Below are positions 9,383-19,119 of a stretch of 64,000 nt of DNA, one piece after another. Each line of letters opens with the position of its first letter. Position 1 is the stretch's first letter. The translations under genes and the position numbers were made by a program. Source of the DNA: Prevotella sp. (GTDB taxonomy: Bacteria > Bacteroidota > Bacteroidia > Bacteroidales > Bacteroidaceae); the NCBI GenBank assembly GCA_022781445.1, contig JALETQ010000003.1, positions 1-64,000 of the forward strand, read 5' to 3'. The notes beneath the pieces were generated by a model. The model did not search any database, was not told where the DNA came from, and worked only from the letters and a program-made list of their open reading frames with translations.

Positions 9383-11365
9383 CTAATTCTTATAGTTACG
9401 TGTCTGAACCTTGATAGCTTCGTATTCGAGCGGTTCCTTGATGAGGACAGGTTCTTTCTCGTCGTTGCCCTGATATTCCCAGCAACCCACATAGAAGAAG
9501 TTCTCGTCGTCGCGCTTTGCTTCGCCTTCTTCGGTTTGATACTCCTCGCGGAAGTGACCGCCGCAGCTTTCGTTGCGTGAGAGGGCATCATGTGCCACGA
9601 GTTCGCCCATGAGAATAAAGTCTCTCAAATGGATGGCTTTGTCAAGTTCGATATTCAGTCCTTCGAGCTTACCGGGCACGAAGAGGTTGGTGTCAAACTC
9701 TTTCTTGAGTTTCTTCATCTTCTCCAAGCCTTCTTTCAAGCCCTCGGCCGTGCGGCCCATACCTACGAAATCCCACATGATGTGACCGAGTTCCTTGTGG
9801 ATGGAGTCTACGCTTCGTTTACCTTTGATGTTCATCAGGCGGTTCATTTCGGCCTGAACGCCCTTCTCTGCTTCAGCAAATTCGGGGAGATCGGTCGAAA
9901 GTCGGGGCCATACTTCCTGATCGGAGAGATAGTTTTGGATGGTGTAAGGCAATACGAAATATCCGTCGGCAAGACCTTGCATCAAAGCCGATGCACCCAG
10001 ACGGTTGGCACCGTGGTCGGAGAAGTTGCATTCGCCGATGGCAAACAGACCCTTGACGGTGGTTTGGAGTTCGTAGTCTACCCAGATACCGCCCATCGTG
10101 TAGTGGATGGCGGGGTAGATCATCATCGGGTTGTAGTACTTCACGCCGTTGATTTCCTTGGCCAGTTCGCCGGGATTGACGTCGGTAATCTCCTCGTACA
10201 TGTCAAAGAGGTTGCCGTAACGCTGGCGGATTTCGTCGATGCCGAGACGTTCAATACTTTCAGAGAAGTCGAGGAATACGGCCAAGCCGGTGTTGTTTAC
10301 GCCGAAACCTTTGTCACAACGCTCTTTTGCCGCACGCGAAGCCACGTCACGGGGAACGAGGTTTCCGAAGGCAGGATAGCGGCGTTCCAAATAGTAATCG
10401 CGATCTTCCTCAGGTATATCCGAACCCTGGATGGCACCGCTTTGCAGCTTTTTGGCATCTTCAAGTTTCTTGGGCACCCAGATACGTCCGTCGTTACGCA
10501 GCGATTCGGACATCAAGGTAAGTTTCGATTGCTTGTCGCCATGAACGGGAATGCAGGTAGGGTGAATCTGAACATAGGAAGGATTGGCAAATACGGCACC
10601 CTTGCGATAGCACTGAACGGCAGCGGTACAGTTGCAACCCATCGCATTGGTTGAAAGGAAGTAGGCGTTTCCGTAGCCGCCGGTGGCAATAACCACTGCG
10701 TTGGCGGAGAAACGTTCGAGCTTGCCGGTAACGAGATTCTTGGCGATGATACCGCGAGCTCTGCCGTTGATGATCACCACATCTTCCATTTCATAGCGGG
10801 TATAGAGCTTCACTTTGCCGTCGTGAACCATGCGGCTCAATGAAGAATAGGCACCGAGAAGCAGCTGCTGACCGGTTTGTCCTTTGGCGTAGAACGTACG
10901 GGACACCTGCGCTCCGCCGAAAGAACGGTTGGCAAGCATACCGCCATATTCACGGGCGAAAGGTACACCTTGGGCCACACATTGGTCGATGATGTTGTTT
11001 GATACTTCGGCAAGGCGATATACGTTGGCCTCACGGGCACGGTAGTCGCCACCTTTCACGGTGTCGTAGAACAAACGATACACGGAGTCGCCGTCGTTTT
11101 GGTAGTTCTTGGCTGCGTTGATACCACCCTGTGCCGCGATGGAGTGGGCACGACGCGGACTGTCTTGAATGCAGAAGTTGTAAACATTGAAGCCCATTTC
11201 GCCCAACGAGGCAGCGGCACTGGCACCTGCCAAACCTGTTCCGACAACGATAACGTCGAGTTTGAGTTTATTTTTGGGGTTCACCAGTTTTTGATGAGCC
11301 TTGTAATTGGTCCATTTTTCAGCTACAGGTCCTTCAGGAATCCTTGAATTGATTTGTATTGCCAT
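9383..11365 (-). CDS. frdA: Fumarate reductase/succinate dehydrogenase flavoprotein subunit
   Basis: A 660-residue catalytic subunit interconverting fumarate and succinate. The N-terminal Rossmann motif [10 protein letters not shown] (42-51) binds [14 protein letters not shown] holds His74, the expected covalent FAD attachment site. HPTCIPVHG and [14 protein letters not shown] are conserved active-site and FAD segments. The length fits the long form found with a single diheme cytochrome b anchor (Wolinella/Bacteroides type). It follows frdC after 23 bp. Confidence 0.95.
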   Translation of the reverse strand: MAIQINSRIPEGPVAEKWTNYKAHQKLVNPKNKLKLDVIVVGTGLAGASAAASLGEMGFNVYNFCIQDSPRRAHSIAAQGGINAAKNYQNDGDSVYRLFYDTVKGGDYRAREANVYRLAEVSNNIIDQCVAQGVPFAREYGGMLANRSFGGAQVSRTFYAKGQTGQQLLLGAYSSLSRMVHDGKVKLYTRYEMEDVVIINGRARGIIAKNLVTGKLERFSANAVVIATGGYGNAYFLSTNAMGCNCTAAVQCYRKGAVFANPSYVQIHPTCIPVHGDKQSKLTLMSESLRNDGRIWVPKKLEDAKKLQSGAIQGSDIPEEDRDYYLERRYPAFGNLVPRDVASRAAKERCDKGFGVNNTGLAVFLDFSESIERLGIDEIRQRYGNLFDMYEEITDVNPGELAKEINGVKYYNPMMIYPAIHYTMGGIWVDYELQTTVKGLFAIGECNFSDHGANRLGASALMQGLADGYFVLPYTIQNYLSDQEVWPRLSTDLPEFAEAEKGVQAEMNRLMNIKGKRSVDSIHKELGHIMWDFVGMGRTAEGLKEGLEKMKKLKKEFDTNLFVPGKLEGLNIELDKAIHLRDFILMGELVAHDALSRNESCGGHFREEYQTEEGEAKRDDENFFYVGCWEYQGNDEKEPVLIKEPLEYEAIKVQTRNYKN

Positions 11366-11388
11366 AGTAATTTTCTTTCATTAAGTTA

Positions 11389-12081
11389 TTAGCAGGCACC
11401 ACAGCAAAGGCTTGGGGCACAATTAAAAGCGAATGCAAGAACCACCACGAGGAAGCCAAGCATCAAGAGAGTGGTGTAAACCAAACCGATGGTCTTCCAA
11501 CGGTCGAGCCATGTTTTGCCGCTCCATCCCAGTGTTTGCATGGAGCTCCAGAAACCGTGAGACAAGTGGAACCAGATGGCTGCCAACCAAATGATGTATA
11601 AAACGACGAATACGGGATTGGCAAATGTCATCTTAATGTAGCCGAATCCATCTGCCGGATTGTTCAATGGGTCGGCAATGTGGAAGATTTCGGCAAACAT
11701 CATGTTGTACCAGAAATTGAAAAGGTGGAGCAAAAGACCCAAAACGATGATGATACCCAGTACCAACATGTTCTGTGATGCCCATTCCACATTCTTGAAC
11801 TGCGCTGTCTTTGCATAGCGTTCGCTACCTCTTGCACGACGATTCTGCGCCGTCAAAATAAAAGCGTAAATGATGTGAGCCACTGCCAGTGCTGCTAAAC
11901 CAAGGGTTGCAGCCACTGCATACCAATTTGCGCCCAAGAGTTCGCAAATCATGTTGTAGGCTTCACCCGAGAAGAGTGCCACAATGTTCATACAACAGTG
12001 GAACGTCATGAACAGGATAAGTGACAAACCGGTAACCGACATGATCACTTTCCTTCCGATAGATGAATTGATTAACCACAT
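11389..12081 (-). CDS. frdC: Fumarate reductase/succinate dehydrogenase cytochrome b anchor
   Basis: A 230-residue membrane protein with five hydrophobic helices, the single-subunit diheme b558 type. His28, His69, His119 and His172/175 sit in helices and are plausible heme ligands by analogy with the Wolinella enzyme. It anchors FrdAB to the inner membrane and exchanges electrons with menaquinone. It is the first gene of the operon, with a ~150-base leader from the promoter at 12233-12263. The last ten residues are Cys-rich (CAPSLCCGAC), which I would not expect for this family. Confidence 0.92.
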   Translation of the reverse strand: MWLINSSIGRKVIMSVTGLSLILFMTFHCCMNIVALFSGEAYNMICELLGANWYAVAATLGLAALAVAHIIYAFILTAQNRRARGSERYAKTAQFKNVEWASQNMLVLGIIIVLGLLLHLFNFWYNMMFAEIFHIADPLNNPADGFGYIKMTFANPVFVVLYIIWLAAIWFHLSHGFWSSMQTLGWSGKTWLDRWKTIGLVYTTLLMLGFLVVVLAFAFNCAPSLCCGAC

Positions 12082-12232
12082 AAATGATTGAAATTTAATT
12101 ATTTAAACATTAAAAATATTGATTGATTTCTTAGATGATTCCTATCGTAAATACGCTTTGTTTTGTTTTCACGCATCAGATATTGCAGCCCACATCACCA
12201 TAAATAGGTATTGCAGACTTCCTAATACGCTG

Positions 12233-12263
12233 CAAAAATACTATTTATTAATGATTCTTCAAA
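12233..12263 (-). promoter_or_regulatory. Promoter of frdCAB
   Basis: On the minus strand, TTTG (12263-12260), 19 bases, then TATTTTTG (12240-12233): both Bacteroidetes sigma elements with normal spacing. The transcript would have a ~150-base leader before frdC. Confidence 0.7.
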
Positions 12264-12593
12264 GCTTTTTCAATGAAATTATACGCTGCATATCATTATC
12301 TTGCCTGCCTTTGCACATATTTATTCGATTTGTGGATTCATTCTTCTTCACTGTCCTTTTGCCGCGGCAATTATCATTGTTTGTTCTTTTTCCGCGGTGC
12401 ATTCATATCCTGTCGGTTTTCAATATTTTTTCCTTTCCTTGTCGTTTCGGTCTCTGTCTGTACAGGTATCTATCTCTTTTCCATGCTTTTTTCCATTCTG
12501 TTTCCATACTTTCCGTCTTCCTTTCATCTCCTTTCACGGTTCTCTTCATTTCGTAAAAATAACTAATTGTCCGTCGTATTATAAATTAATTCG
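12264..12593. other. Pyrimidine-rich gene-free stretch between frdC and mnmG
   Basis: Between the two divergent promoters the plus strand is strongly C+T rich (many TTTCC, TTCTTC and CTTTTTCC runs). The open frames here have no recognisable protein features, and the strong strand bias would produce long frames by itself. I see no hairpin or RNA gene. Confidence 0.4.
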
Positions 12594-12601
12594 TACTTTT
12601 G
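12594..12601 (+). promoter_or_regulatory. -7 box of mnmG
   Basis: TACTTTTG, an exact TAnnTTTG match, 26 bp before the mnmG ATG. A TTG at 12567-12569 is a possible but wide-spaced -33 element (24 bases). Confidence 0.55.
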
Positions 12602-12627
12602 CACGGAATAATGTCCTTTTGAGAGAT

Positions 12628-14499
12628 ATGAACACGAAATATGATGTCATCGTCATCGGTGCCGGTCATGCCGGATGTGAAGCCGCTTCGGCATCAGCCC
12701 GTATGGGTGCCAAGACACTGTTGGTGACGATGGACATGAACAAAATTGCCCAAATGAGTTGCAATCCTGCCATTGGTGGCATTGCAAAAGGACAGATTGT
12801 GCGTGAAGTCGATGCCTTGGGAGGTCAGATGGGTATTGTTACAGATGCCACAGCCATCCAGTTCCGAATGCTCAATCGTTCCAAAGGACCAGCCATGTGG
12901 AGTCCTCGCGCACAGTGTGACCGCGACAAATACATCCGTACATGGCGCGAAGTACTCGACCGAACACCCAATCTTGACATCTGGCAGGACCAAGCCCGCA
13001 TGCTGATCGTCGAAAATGGCGAAGCCGTCGGCGTGGAAACGGTATGGGGGATGACCTTCCGCGCCAAGTCGATCGTCGTCACAGCCGGCACGTTTCTCAA
13101 CGGATTGATGCACGTCGGCGACCATCAGGTCGAAGGAGGGCGCATGGCCGAACCTGCCGTACATGAATTTGCTGAAAGTATTACAGCTCATGGCATTAGG
13201 TCAGAGCGCATGAAAACCGGAACACCGGTGCGTATCGACAAACGCTCCGTGTGTTTCAATGAGATGGAAATCCAAGACGGTGAGCACGATTTTCACCGCT
13301 TCAGTTACTTGGACACTCCCCGATGCGTCGACCAGCTTCCCTGTTGGATATGCTATACCAATCCCGATGTTCATGCTGTCCTTGAACGAGGACTCCCCCA
13401 TTCACCGCTCTATAACGGACAGATACAAAGCATCGGTCCCCGCTATTGCCCGTCAATCGAAACCAAACTGGTCACCTTTCCCGATCGCGACAAACACCTC
13501 CTGTTTCTCGAACCCGAAGGCTCGAACACCAATGAGATGTATCTTAACGGCTATTCGTCCAGCATGCCCGTCGAAGTCCAGCTCGATGCGCTGCGCCTCA
13601 TCCCCGCTTTCAGGAATGTAAAGGTCTACCGTCCGGGTTATGCCATCGAATACGATTTCTTCGACCCCACCCAGCTCACTCACTCGTTGGAGTCGAAAGT
13701 CATCCCCGGACTCTTTCTTGCGGGTCAGGTCAACGGCACGACGGGTTACGAGGAGGCTGCCGGTCAGGGACTCGTAGCCGGCGTCAATGCCGCTTTGAAG
13801 TGTGCCGGCAGCGAACCGTTCATGATGCACCGCGACGAAAGTTACATCGGTGTACTCATCGACGACTTGGTAACCAAGGGGGTAGACGAACCCTATCGTA
13901 TGTTCACTTCCCGTGCCGAGTATCGTATTTTGCTCCGTCAAGATGATGCAGATGCCCGTCTTACGGAGCGTTCTTATACACTCGGGCTTGCCGACCGGAC
14001 ACGTTACGACCGTTGGAAGGCAAAGAAAAATATCATAGAGCGCGTACTCTCGTTCTGCGATAAGACCTCCGTCAAACCCAAAGATATGAACCCTTTGTTG
14101 GAGTCGCTCGGCTCCACGCCCCTTCAATACGGTTGCAAACTCTCCGAAATCGTGGCGCGTCCGCAGGTAAACCTCCGCGACCTGCTTCCTGCATTCCCCG
14201 AATTGACGGCTCTGTTGGCCGAGGATGTGTCGCGTGAAGAAGAACTCTTGGAGGCTGCCGAAGTCAAAATTAAATACCGCGGCTATATCGAGCGTGAAAA
14301 AATCGTTGCCGAAAAGATGCACAGATTGGAGAATATCAAGATCAAAGATGTCTTCGATTATCCGTCCATTCAGTCTCTCTCGACTGAGGCGCGCCAGAAA
14401 CTGGATCGCATCCGTCCGGAAACGCTTGCGCAGGCCGGACGTATTCCCGGCGTATCGCCCAGCGACATCAATGTCCTCTTGGTGCTGATGAAACGCTGA
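12628..14499 (+). CDS. mnmG: tRNA uridine 5-carboxymethylaminomethyl modification enzyme MnmG (GidA)
   Basis: A 623-residue FAD protein. With MnmE it adds a carboxymethylaminomethyl group to wobble U34 of several tRNAs. I start at ATG 12628 (MNTKYDVIVIG) because it gives the family length and lies just after a -7 box; the frame continues upstream with unrelated residues. Motifs: the FAD-binding GAGHAGCEAA, CNPAIGGIAKGQIVREVD, the signature RSKGPAMWSPRAQCDR, GQVNGTTGYEEAAGQG, and the C-terminal MnmE-binding helical domain. gidA genes often lie near replication origins, which agrees with the oriC candidate 8 kb to the left. Confidence 0.96.
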   Translation: MNTKYDVIVIGAGHAGCEAASASARMGAKTLLVTMDMNKIAQMSCNPAIGGIAKGQIVREVDALGGQMGIVTDATAIQFRMLNRSKGPAMWSPRAQCDRDKYIRTWREVLDRTPNLDIWQDQARMLIVENGEAVGVETVWGMTFRAKSIVVTAGTFLNGLMHVGDHQVEGGRMAEPAVHEFAESITAHGIRSERMKTGTPVRIDKRSVCFNEMEIQDGEHDFHRFSYLDTPRCVDQLPCWICYTNPDVHAVLERGLPHSPLYNGQIQSIGPRYCPSIETKLVTFPDRDKHLLFLEPEGSNTNEMYLNGYSSSMPVEVQLDALRLIPAFRNVKVYRPGYAIEYDFFDPTQLTHSLESKVIPGLFLAGQVNGTTGYEEAAGQGLVAGVNAALKCAGSEPFMMHRDESYIGVLIDDLVTKGVDEPYRMFTSRAEYRILLRQDDADARLTERSYTLGLADRTRYDRWKAKKNIIERVLSFCDKTSVKPKDMNPLLESLGSTPLQYGCKLSEIVARPQVNLRDLLPAFPELTALLAEDVSREEELLEAAEVKIKYRGYIEREKIVAEKMHRLENIKIKDVFDYPSIQSLSTEARQKLDRIRPETLAQAGRIPGVSPSDINVLLVLMKR

Positions 14500-14674
14500 T
14501 CGATAACCGCTACCCTTCATCCGGTTTGCTGTTCAACCATCTTATCCCCCTTACCGCTCCATGTCTGCACCTCTCTCCCACCCTCGTTCGTGCTCTTGGC
14601 TTTCGTTTTTTCCGATTGCCCGCCACATCCCGTCGTCGGTTGCAGTCTCAGAGATTTACCGATGGATAAATTAA

Positions 14675-14690
14675 AGTTCCACGTGAAACA
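14675..14690. promoter_or_regulatory. parS-like ParB-binding site 1
   Basis: AGTTCCACGTGAAACA matches 15 of 16 bases of the parS consensus TGTTNCACGTGAAACA, differing only at the first base. It lies 35 bp before the apt start and 773 bp from the second site. parS sites cluster around bacterial origins, where ParB nucleates. No parB is in the window. Confidence 0.75.
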
Positions 14691-14724
14691 ATTAAAAGAT
14701 ACACAAACCCATAATCAGTTGATA

Positions 14725-15255
14725 ATGAATAATCCAACTTTGATGAAACATTTGCGTTGCATTCCCGACTTTCCACAGAAAGGAATCAACTTCAGAGATG
14801 TCACAACCTTGTTCAAAGATGCCGAATGTTTGCGCATCATGGAGAACGAACTCTACGAAATGTATAGGGACAAAGGCATCACCAAGATTGTCGGCATTGA
14901 GAGTCGGGGTTTCGTGATGGCATCGGCACTTGCCGTCAGGTTGGGTGCCGGTGTGGTGCTTTGTCGCAAACCGGGCAAACTTCCTGCCGAAACCATTCGC
15001 GAAAGCTATGCCAAAGAGTATGGTACCGATACCATCGAAATCCATCAGGATGCCATCAATGCAGACGACATTGTGTTGCTCCATGACGATTTGCTTGCCA
15101 CCGGCGGTACCATGAAGGCCGCTTATAATCTTGTCAGAAAGTTCAATCCCAAGCAAGTTTACCTCAATTTTATCATCGAAATCACCGATGAGGGATTGCA
15201 TGGGCGCGACATTTTCGAACCGGGTACGGATATCACGACGCTCATCCGGGTGTAG
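14725..15255 (+). CDS. apt: Adenine phosphoribosyltransferase
   Basis: 176 residues from ATG 14725 (MNNPTLMKHLRCIPDF), the usual family length; the frame extends upstream with no homologous sequence. It converts adenine and PRPP to AMP for purine salvage. Features: PDFPQKGINFRDVT near the start, GIESRGFVMASALA, CRKPGKLPAET, and the PRPP loop LLHDDLLATGGT. It lies between the two parS-like sites in the same direction as mnmG, with a separate 225-bp intergenic gap. Confidence 0.94.
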   Translation: MNNPTLMKHLRCIPDFPQKGINFRDVTTLFKDAECLRIMENELYEMYRDKGITKIVGIESRGFVMASALAVRLGAGVVLCRKPGKLPAETIRESYAKEYGTDTIEIHQDAINADDIVLLHDDLLATGGTMKAAYNLVRKFNPKQVYLNFIIEITDEGLHGRDIFEPGTDITTLIRV

Positions 15256-15462
15256 CTTCTTCCCCGAAAGGATAGATTTGGTGCCGTTTTCACAGGATTC
15301 TTCGAAGTTGTTTGTCCTTCTCTTGACAGAATCGTGTTGTGATTTCGGTTGGCTCATTTTATCCTTCTTTCCGTACTTCTCTTCCTTTCTTGTCGTCGGG
15401 ACGTCTGTTTAAGGAAGATGTTTTCCCGATGTTCGAACGGCGACATCTCAGGTAATGTAAAA

Positions 15463-15478
15463 TGTTTCATGTGAAACA
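15463..15478. promoter_or_regulatory. parS-like ParB-binding site 2
   Basis: TGTTTCATGTGAAACA matches parS (TGTTTCACGTGAAACA) at 15 of 16 bases, with one central C-to-T change. It lies in the 416-bp apt-uvrC gap, which otherwise shows no gene, terminator or RNA I can identify. Confidence 0.75.
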
Positions 15479-15671
15479 ATGGATTTTGGAAGGGCTTAAA
15501 ATGAGACATTTATATTACGTCGTCTTTCCGAAATCCCAAGCAATGAATCGTGAACAGATGGCTTCAGAAGGACGAGATCGGACAGAACACTGCTTATACA
15601 AGGAAGAAGATGAAAAGGGAAAGATATAGTATCTGCCAAAAGGAAGTTACGATACACGAAGAAAAGAAAAC

Positions 15672-17537
15672 ATGACACGCGAAGAAAAGGAACAATTGAA
15701 GTTGCGATTGCGCACACTGGTGCAAAGTTTGCCCGAACAACCGGGCAGTTATCAGTATTGGGATGCTTCGGCAAAGATCATCTATGTCGGCAAGGCCAAG
15801 AATCTCAAGCGTCGTGTTTCGTCCTATTTCCAAAAGGAACACGAACAATTAAGAACACGGGTTCTTGTCGATAAAATCGCCGATATTACTTATACGGTCA
15901 CCCGGACCGAAGAAGATGCACTGTTGTTGGAGAACTCTCTCATCAAGAAATACCAACCGCGTTACAATGTTCTTCTCAAAGATGGAAAGACCTATCCCAG
16001 CATTTGTGTCACCAACGAATTACTGCCGCGTATCTTCAAAACGCGAAACGTCAGCCGTTCTTTGGGAACTTATTTCGGCCCTTACAGCTATCAGCCCGCC
16101 ATGCAAGCCGTTCTCGATATCATCAGGGAACTGTTCAAACCACGTTCCTGCCGTTTTCCGATGACCCGGGAGGGCATCATGCAAGGTAAATACAAAGCCT
16201 GTCTCGATTATCATCTCCATAAGTGTGATGCACCCTGCATCGGAAAGCAGTCGGTCGAGGATTATCGCCATTCCATCGTTCAAGCCATTGAAATCCTGAA
16301 GGGAAATACGCGCGAGCTGGAACGTTCGCTTTACGAACGAATGCAGCAAAAAGCAAGCGAACTGGCATTCGAGGAAGCCGAGCAAATCAAGCAAAAATAC
16401 CTGCTCATCGATGCCTACCGCGCCAAGAGCGAGGTGGTAAGCCACACCATTCATAACGTGGATGTCTTTTCTATTGTCAATGCCGACGACGGAAAAACGG
16501 CATTTGTGAATTATCTTCATGTCACCAACGGTGCCATCAATCAGGCTTTCACCTTTGAATATAATCTAAAATTGTCCGAATCCAACGAGGAATTGCTGTC
16601 GATGGCAATTCCGGAAATCAGGCAACGCTTCCACAGTCATGCGCGCGAAATCATCGTTCCGTTCGAAATGGAGTGGAGTTTGGCCGATGCTACCTTCGTC
16701 ATTCCCAAAAAGGGCGATAAGAAACACCTTCTCGAGTTGTCCGAAATGAATGGCAGGCAGTACCGCATCGATCGTCTCAAGCAAAGCGAAAAACTCAATC
16801 CCGAGCAAAAACAAACGCGGCTCATGAAGACGCTTCAAGCCGCTTTGCAGCTCCCTACCCTCCCCTTTCACATCGAATGTTTCGACAATTCCAACATTTC
16901 GGGTACCGATGCCGTGGCGGGTTGTGTGGTTTTCAAGGGTTTGAAACCTTCCAAGAAGGACTATCGGAAATACATTATCAAGACTGTTGCCGGTCCCGAC
17001 GACTATGCTTCCATGCGCGAAGTGGTGCGTCGTCGGTATGAACGTATGCACGCTGAAGGTGAAAAACTGCCCGATCTCATTGTCACCGACGGTGGTAAAG
17101 GACAGATGGAAGCCGTGCGTTCGGTTGTCGAAGACGAGTTGCACCTGTCCATCCCCATCGCCGGTTTGGCAAAGGATAACCGTCATCGTACCAATGAGTT
17201 GCTCTTTGGATTTCCTCCCGTCGTGGTCGGCATGAAAGCCGGCAGCGAACTCTTCAACATTCTGGCACGTATGCAGGATGAGGTGCATCGCTATGCCATC
17301 ACCTTTCATCGAGACAAACGCTCTAAAAGTGCTTTACACAGCGAATTAGATGACATTAAAGGTGTTGGCGAAAAAACCAAAACGGCTCTGTTTCGCCATT
17401 TCCGCACACTTCGCAGCATCCGTGTTGCCGGCCTTTCAGAACTTTCTGCCGTCATTGGTAACGCCAAAGCATCTTTGGTCCATACCCATTTTCATCCTCA
17501 ATCTCCATCCGCCACCGTTCCTGATGAAGAGGCATAG
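15672..17537 (+). CDS. uvrC: Excinuclease ABC subunit C
   Basis: 621 residues, full length. UvrC makes both incisions around UvrB-bound DNA lesions. Domains in order: GIY-YIG nuclease (about 16-95, PGSYQYWD...IIYVGKAKNLKRRVSSYF); the FGPY segment; a UVR/UvrB-binding helix (about 205-240, ASELAFEEAEQIKQKY); an RNase H-like C-terminal nuclease (about 385-535, beginning IECFDNSNISGTDAV and containing LIVTDGGKGQ); and a helix-hairpin-helix (about 560-600, LDDIKGVGEKTKTALFRHF). The start ATG follows an A-rich leader. Confidence 0.96.
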   Translation: MTREEKEQLKLRLRTLVQSLPEQPGSYQYWDASAKIIYVGKAKNLKRRVSSYFQKEHEQLRTRVLVDKIADITYTVTRTEEDALLLENSLIKKYQPRYNVLLKDGKTYPSICVTNELLPRIFKTRNVSRSLGTYFGPYSYQPAMQAVLDIIRELFKPRSCRFPMTREGIMQGKYKACLDYHLHKCDAPCIGKQSVEDYRHSIVQAIEILKGNTRELERSLYERMQQKASELAFEEAEQIKQKYLLIDAYRAKSEVVSHTIHNVDVFSIVNADDGKTAFVNYLHVTNGAINQAFTFEYNLKLSESNEELLSMAIPEIRQRFHSHAREIIVPFEMEWSLADATFVIPKKGDKKHLLELSEMNGRQYRIDRLKQSEKLNPEQKQTRLMKTLQAALQLPTLPFHIECFDNSNISGTDAVAGCVVFKGLKPSKKDYRKYIIKTVAGPDDYASMREVVRRRYERMHAEGEKLPDLIVTDGGKGQMEAVRSVVEDELHLSIPIAGLAKDNRHRTNELLFGFPPVVVGMKAGSELFNILARMQDEVHRYAITFHRDKRSKSALHSELDDIKGVGEKTKTALFRHFRTLRSIRVAGLSELSAVIGNAKASLVHTHFHPQSPSATVPDEEA

Positions 17538-18325
17538 CCTTTTGCTACTTTCCCTTCTTTTGTTTTTTTCGCTTGCTTCTGTTGACCATTCGCCCCGGTT
17601 CGGCCTTTTGGTTATCCTCCTCTTCTCCATGAGGGAGGTGGCCTCGCCTTGCAATACCCGTGCCAACCTTGTCGTTTTCCCTTATCATACTGTTCTGCTT
17701 TGCTCCTCCCCGTGGTGAAAAACAGCCATTTAACCAACGTTTTCGATACCTTTCGAGTCCTTTTCGTCCTGTTCTCTTCGCCATTCCTGCCCTTTCATGC
17801 TGTAAAAGGGCAGGTTTTGCATTCCCGAAGTACCCCTTTTATCTGCCCGTTTGTGCCGTTTTATGGCCGTAAATCATGCCCTTTTCCGTCCTCTTTCAAC
17901 CACTTTTATCAAGTGATGTCTGGTAATCAGTGAGTTATATTTTCAAATTCAGCGTTGTTTTCCGTCCTGTCCTTCGATTTTTTCCAAAACCTTCAAGCAT
18001 ACGGACGAATATTGGGCAACTTTTCATAGTTCCCCTCCCTCATCGAAGGTGTCGCCGGGCTGATTTCTATACGCCCCCTATCGCTTCTCCGAAGGTCTTG
18101 AATGGTGTGGCATTCCATCATGTTCGAGCGCATTTTCCTTCGGTTTTATCGTTCGTTTTGTCCTTTCATATCGTTTTCATAGGTTATTTTTCTTTGGCCA
18201 GCATCTGTTGTTCTTTCGCTCTTTCAACACACATTTTGTACATCTCCCGGGCAGCAACCATCGTATTTCTTTGAGTGTTTTGTTGCTCCTTAACTTGTTC
18301 ATTATGTACGTTTTTCGTTGCTTTG
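17538..18325. other. ~790 bp gene-free, pyrimidine-rich region before dtd
   Basis: The plus strand is strongly C+T rich, as in the frdC-mnmG gap. Open frames in it look like compositional accidents. It contains a degenerate 22-bp-period array (17780-17889, listed separately). I see no terminator after uvrC and no RNA gene. Confidence 0.4.
17780..17889. repeat. Degenerate 22-bp tandem array (family B)
   Basis: About five 22-bp steps sharing CTGCCCTTT, AAAAGGGCAGGTTTTGC (reverse orientation), TACCCCTTTTA and TGCCCTTTTC cores. The words match the arrays at 27084 and 58511. Orientation is mixed and the copies are diverged. Confidence 0.55.
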
Positions 18326-18357
18326 TTTGGCTTTTCCTTGCAAAATGATTAACTTTG
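18326..18357 (+). promoter_or_regulatory. Promoter of the dtd operon
   Basis: TTTG (18326-18329), exactly 20 bases, then TAACTTTG (18350-18357). It lies 24 bp before the dtd ATG. Confidence 0.8.
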
Positions 18358-18381
18358 CATGAAACAACCTGTAGTCATTCC

Positions 18382-18834
18382 ATGAGAATAGTCATCCAGC
18401 GTGTACGCAGTGCTTCCGTCACCGTTGACCAACGGGTCACCGGCAGCATCGGTCAAGGTCTTCTTCTGTTGCTCGGTGTGGGCGGCGAGGATCATGAAGA
18501 CGATGTTGAATGGCTGGTGAAGAAAGTGGTTGCCATGCGCATCTTCGACGATTCTGAGGGCGTGATGAACCTTTCCGTGCGCGATATCGACGGTGAAGCC
18601 TTGGTGGTGAGCCAGTTCACGCTCATGGCTTCGACCAAAAAAGGAAACCGTCCCTCCTACATTCATGCGGCACCACCCGACTATTCGGTGCCTCTGTATG
18701 AGCTGTTTTGCCGTCGTTTATCCGATGAAATGGGGAAAAAAGTGCCTACAGGCATCTTTGGAGCCGATATGCAAGTGGCACTCGTCAATGATGGTCCGGT
18801 CACGATCTGCATGGATTCCAAACGCAAGGAATGA
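18382..18834 (+). CDS. dtd: D-aminoacyl-tRNA deacylase
   Basis: 150 residues from ATG 18382 ([15 protein letters not shown]). The frame extends upstream past the promoter, which rules out the longer start. It hydrolyses D-amino acids wrongly attached to tRNA. The two family signatures are present: [17 protein letters not shown], and the C-terminal NDGPVT segment containing the Gly-cisPro pair. It overlaps the next gene by ATGA. Confidence 0.94.
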   Translation: MRIVIQRVRSASVTVDQRVTGSIGQGLLLLLGVGGEDHEDDVEWLVKKVVAMRIFDDSEGVMNLSVRDIDGEALVVSQFTLMASTKKGNRPSYIHAAPPDYSVPLYELFCRRLSDEMGKKVPTGIFGADMQVALVNDGPVTICMDSKRKE

Positions 18835-19103
18835 TGAGGAATCTTGTATTTGCTTGCCTGCTTGCCTGTGTTGCCAATTGGATGTGGTTTCTCCACGATT
18901 ACCGGTGGGACTGGTTGGATGCTTTACGGGTGTCCGAGGGCTTGCTTTTGGTGACCCTGTTGAGCAATATTGCTTGGGTGGTTCGCAGCAAGACCGGTAC
19001 TTACTATCCCGAACTATGGCTTGCCTTTGTCATTTTGGGGTTCATCTTCCACAGTATCACTTGGATTGTTGCGGAACTGTTTTTTCTGAGTTTTCATTCA
19101 TGA
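18831..19103 (+). CDS. Small inner-membrane protein of unknown function
   Basis: 90 residues, starting inside the dtd stop codon (ATGA overlap), which implies translational coupling. Three hydrophobic segments are visible (about 4-22, 36-52, 63-88), with several Trp residues. I do not recognise a family. It sits between dtd and a MazG-like gene, 16 bp from the latter. Confidence 0.75.
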   Translation: MMRNLVFACLLACVANWMWFLHDYRWDWLDALRVSEGLLLVTLLSNIAWVVRSKTGTYYPELWLAFVILGFIFHSITWIVAELFFLSFHS

Positions 19104-19119
19104 ACAATACTTTTCAATC

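Noticed and set aside
9590..10654. 354-codon plus-strand frame
   Set aside because: Antisense to frdA, whose FAD motifs and length are unambiguous.
12119..12556. 145-codon frame between frdC and mnmG
   Set aside because: Phe/Leu/Ser-rich because of the pyrimidine-rich strand; overlaps the frdC promoter and has no family match.
13453..14520. 355-codon minus-strand frame
   Set aside because: Antisense shadow of mnmG.
17649..17933. 94-codon frame before dtd
   Set aside because: Arises from C+T-rich DNA and the degenerate 22-bp array; no start signal or family feature.
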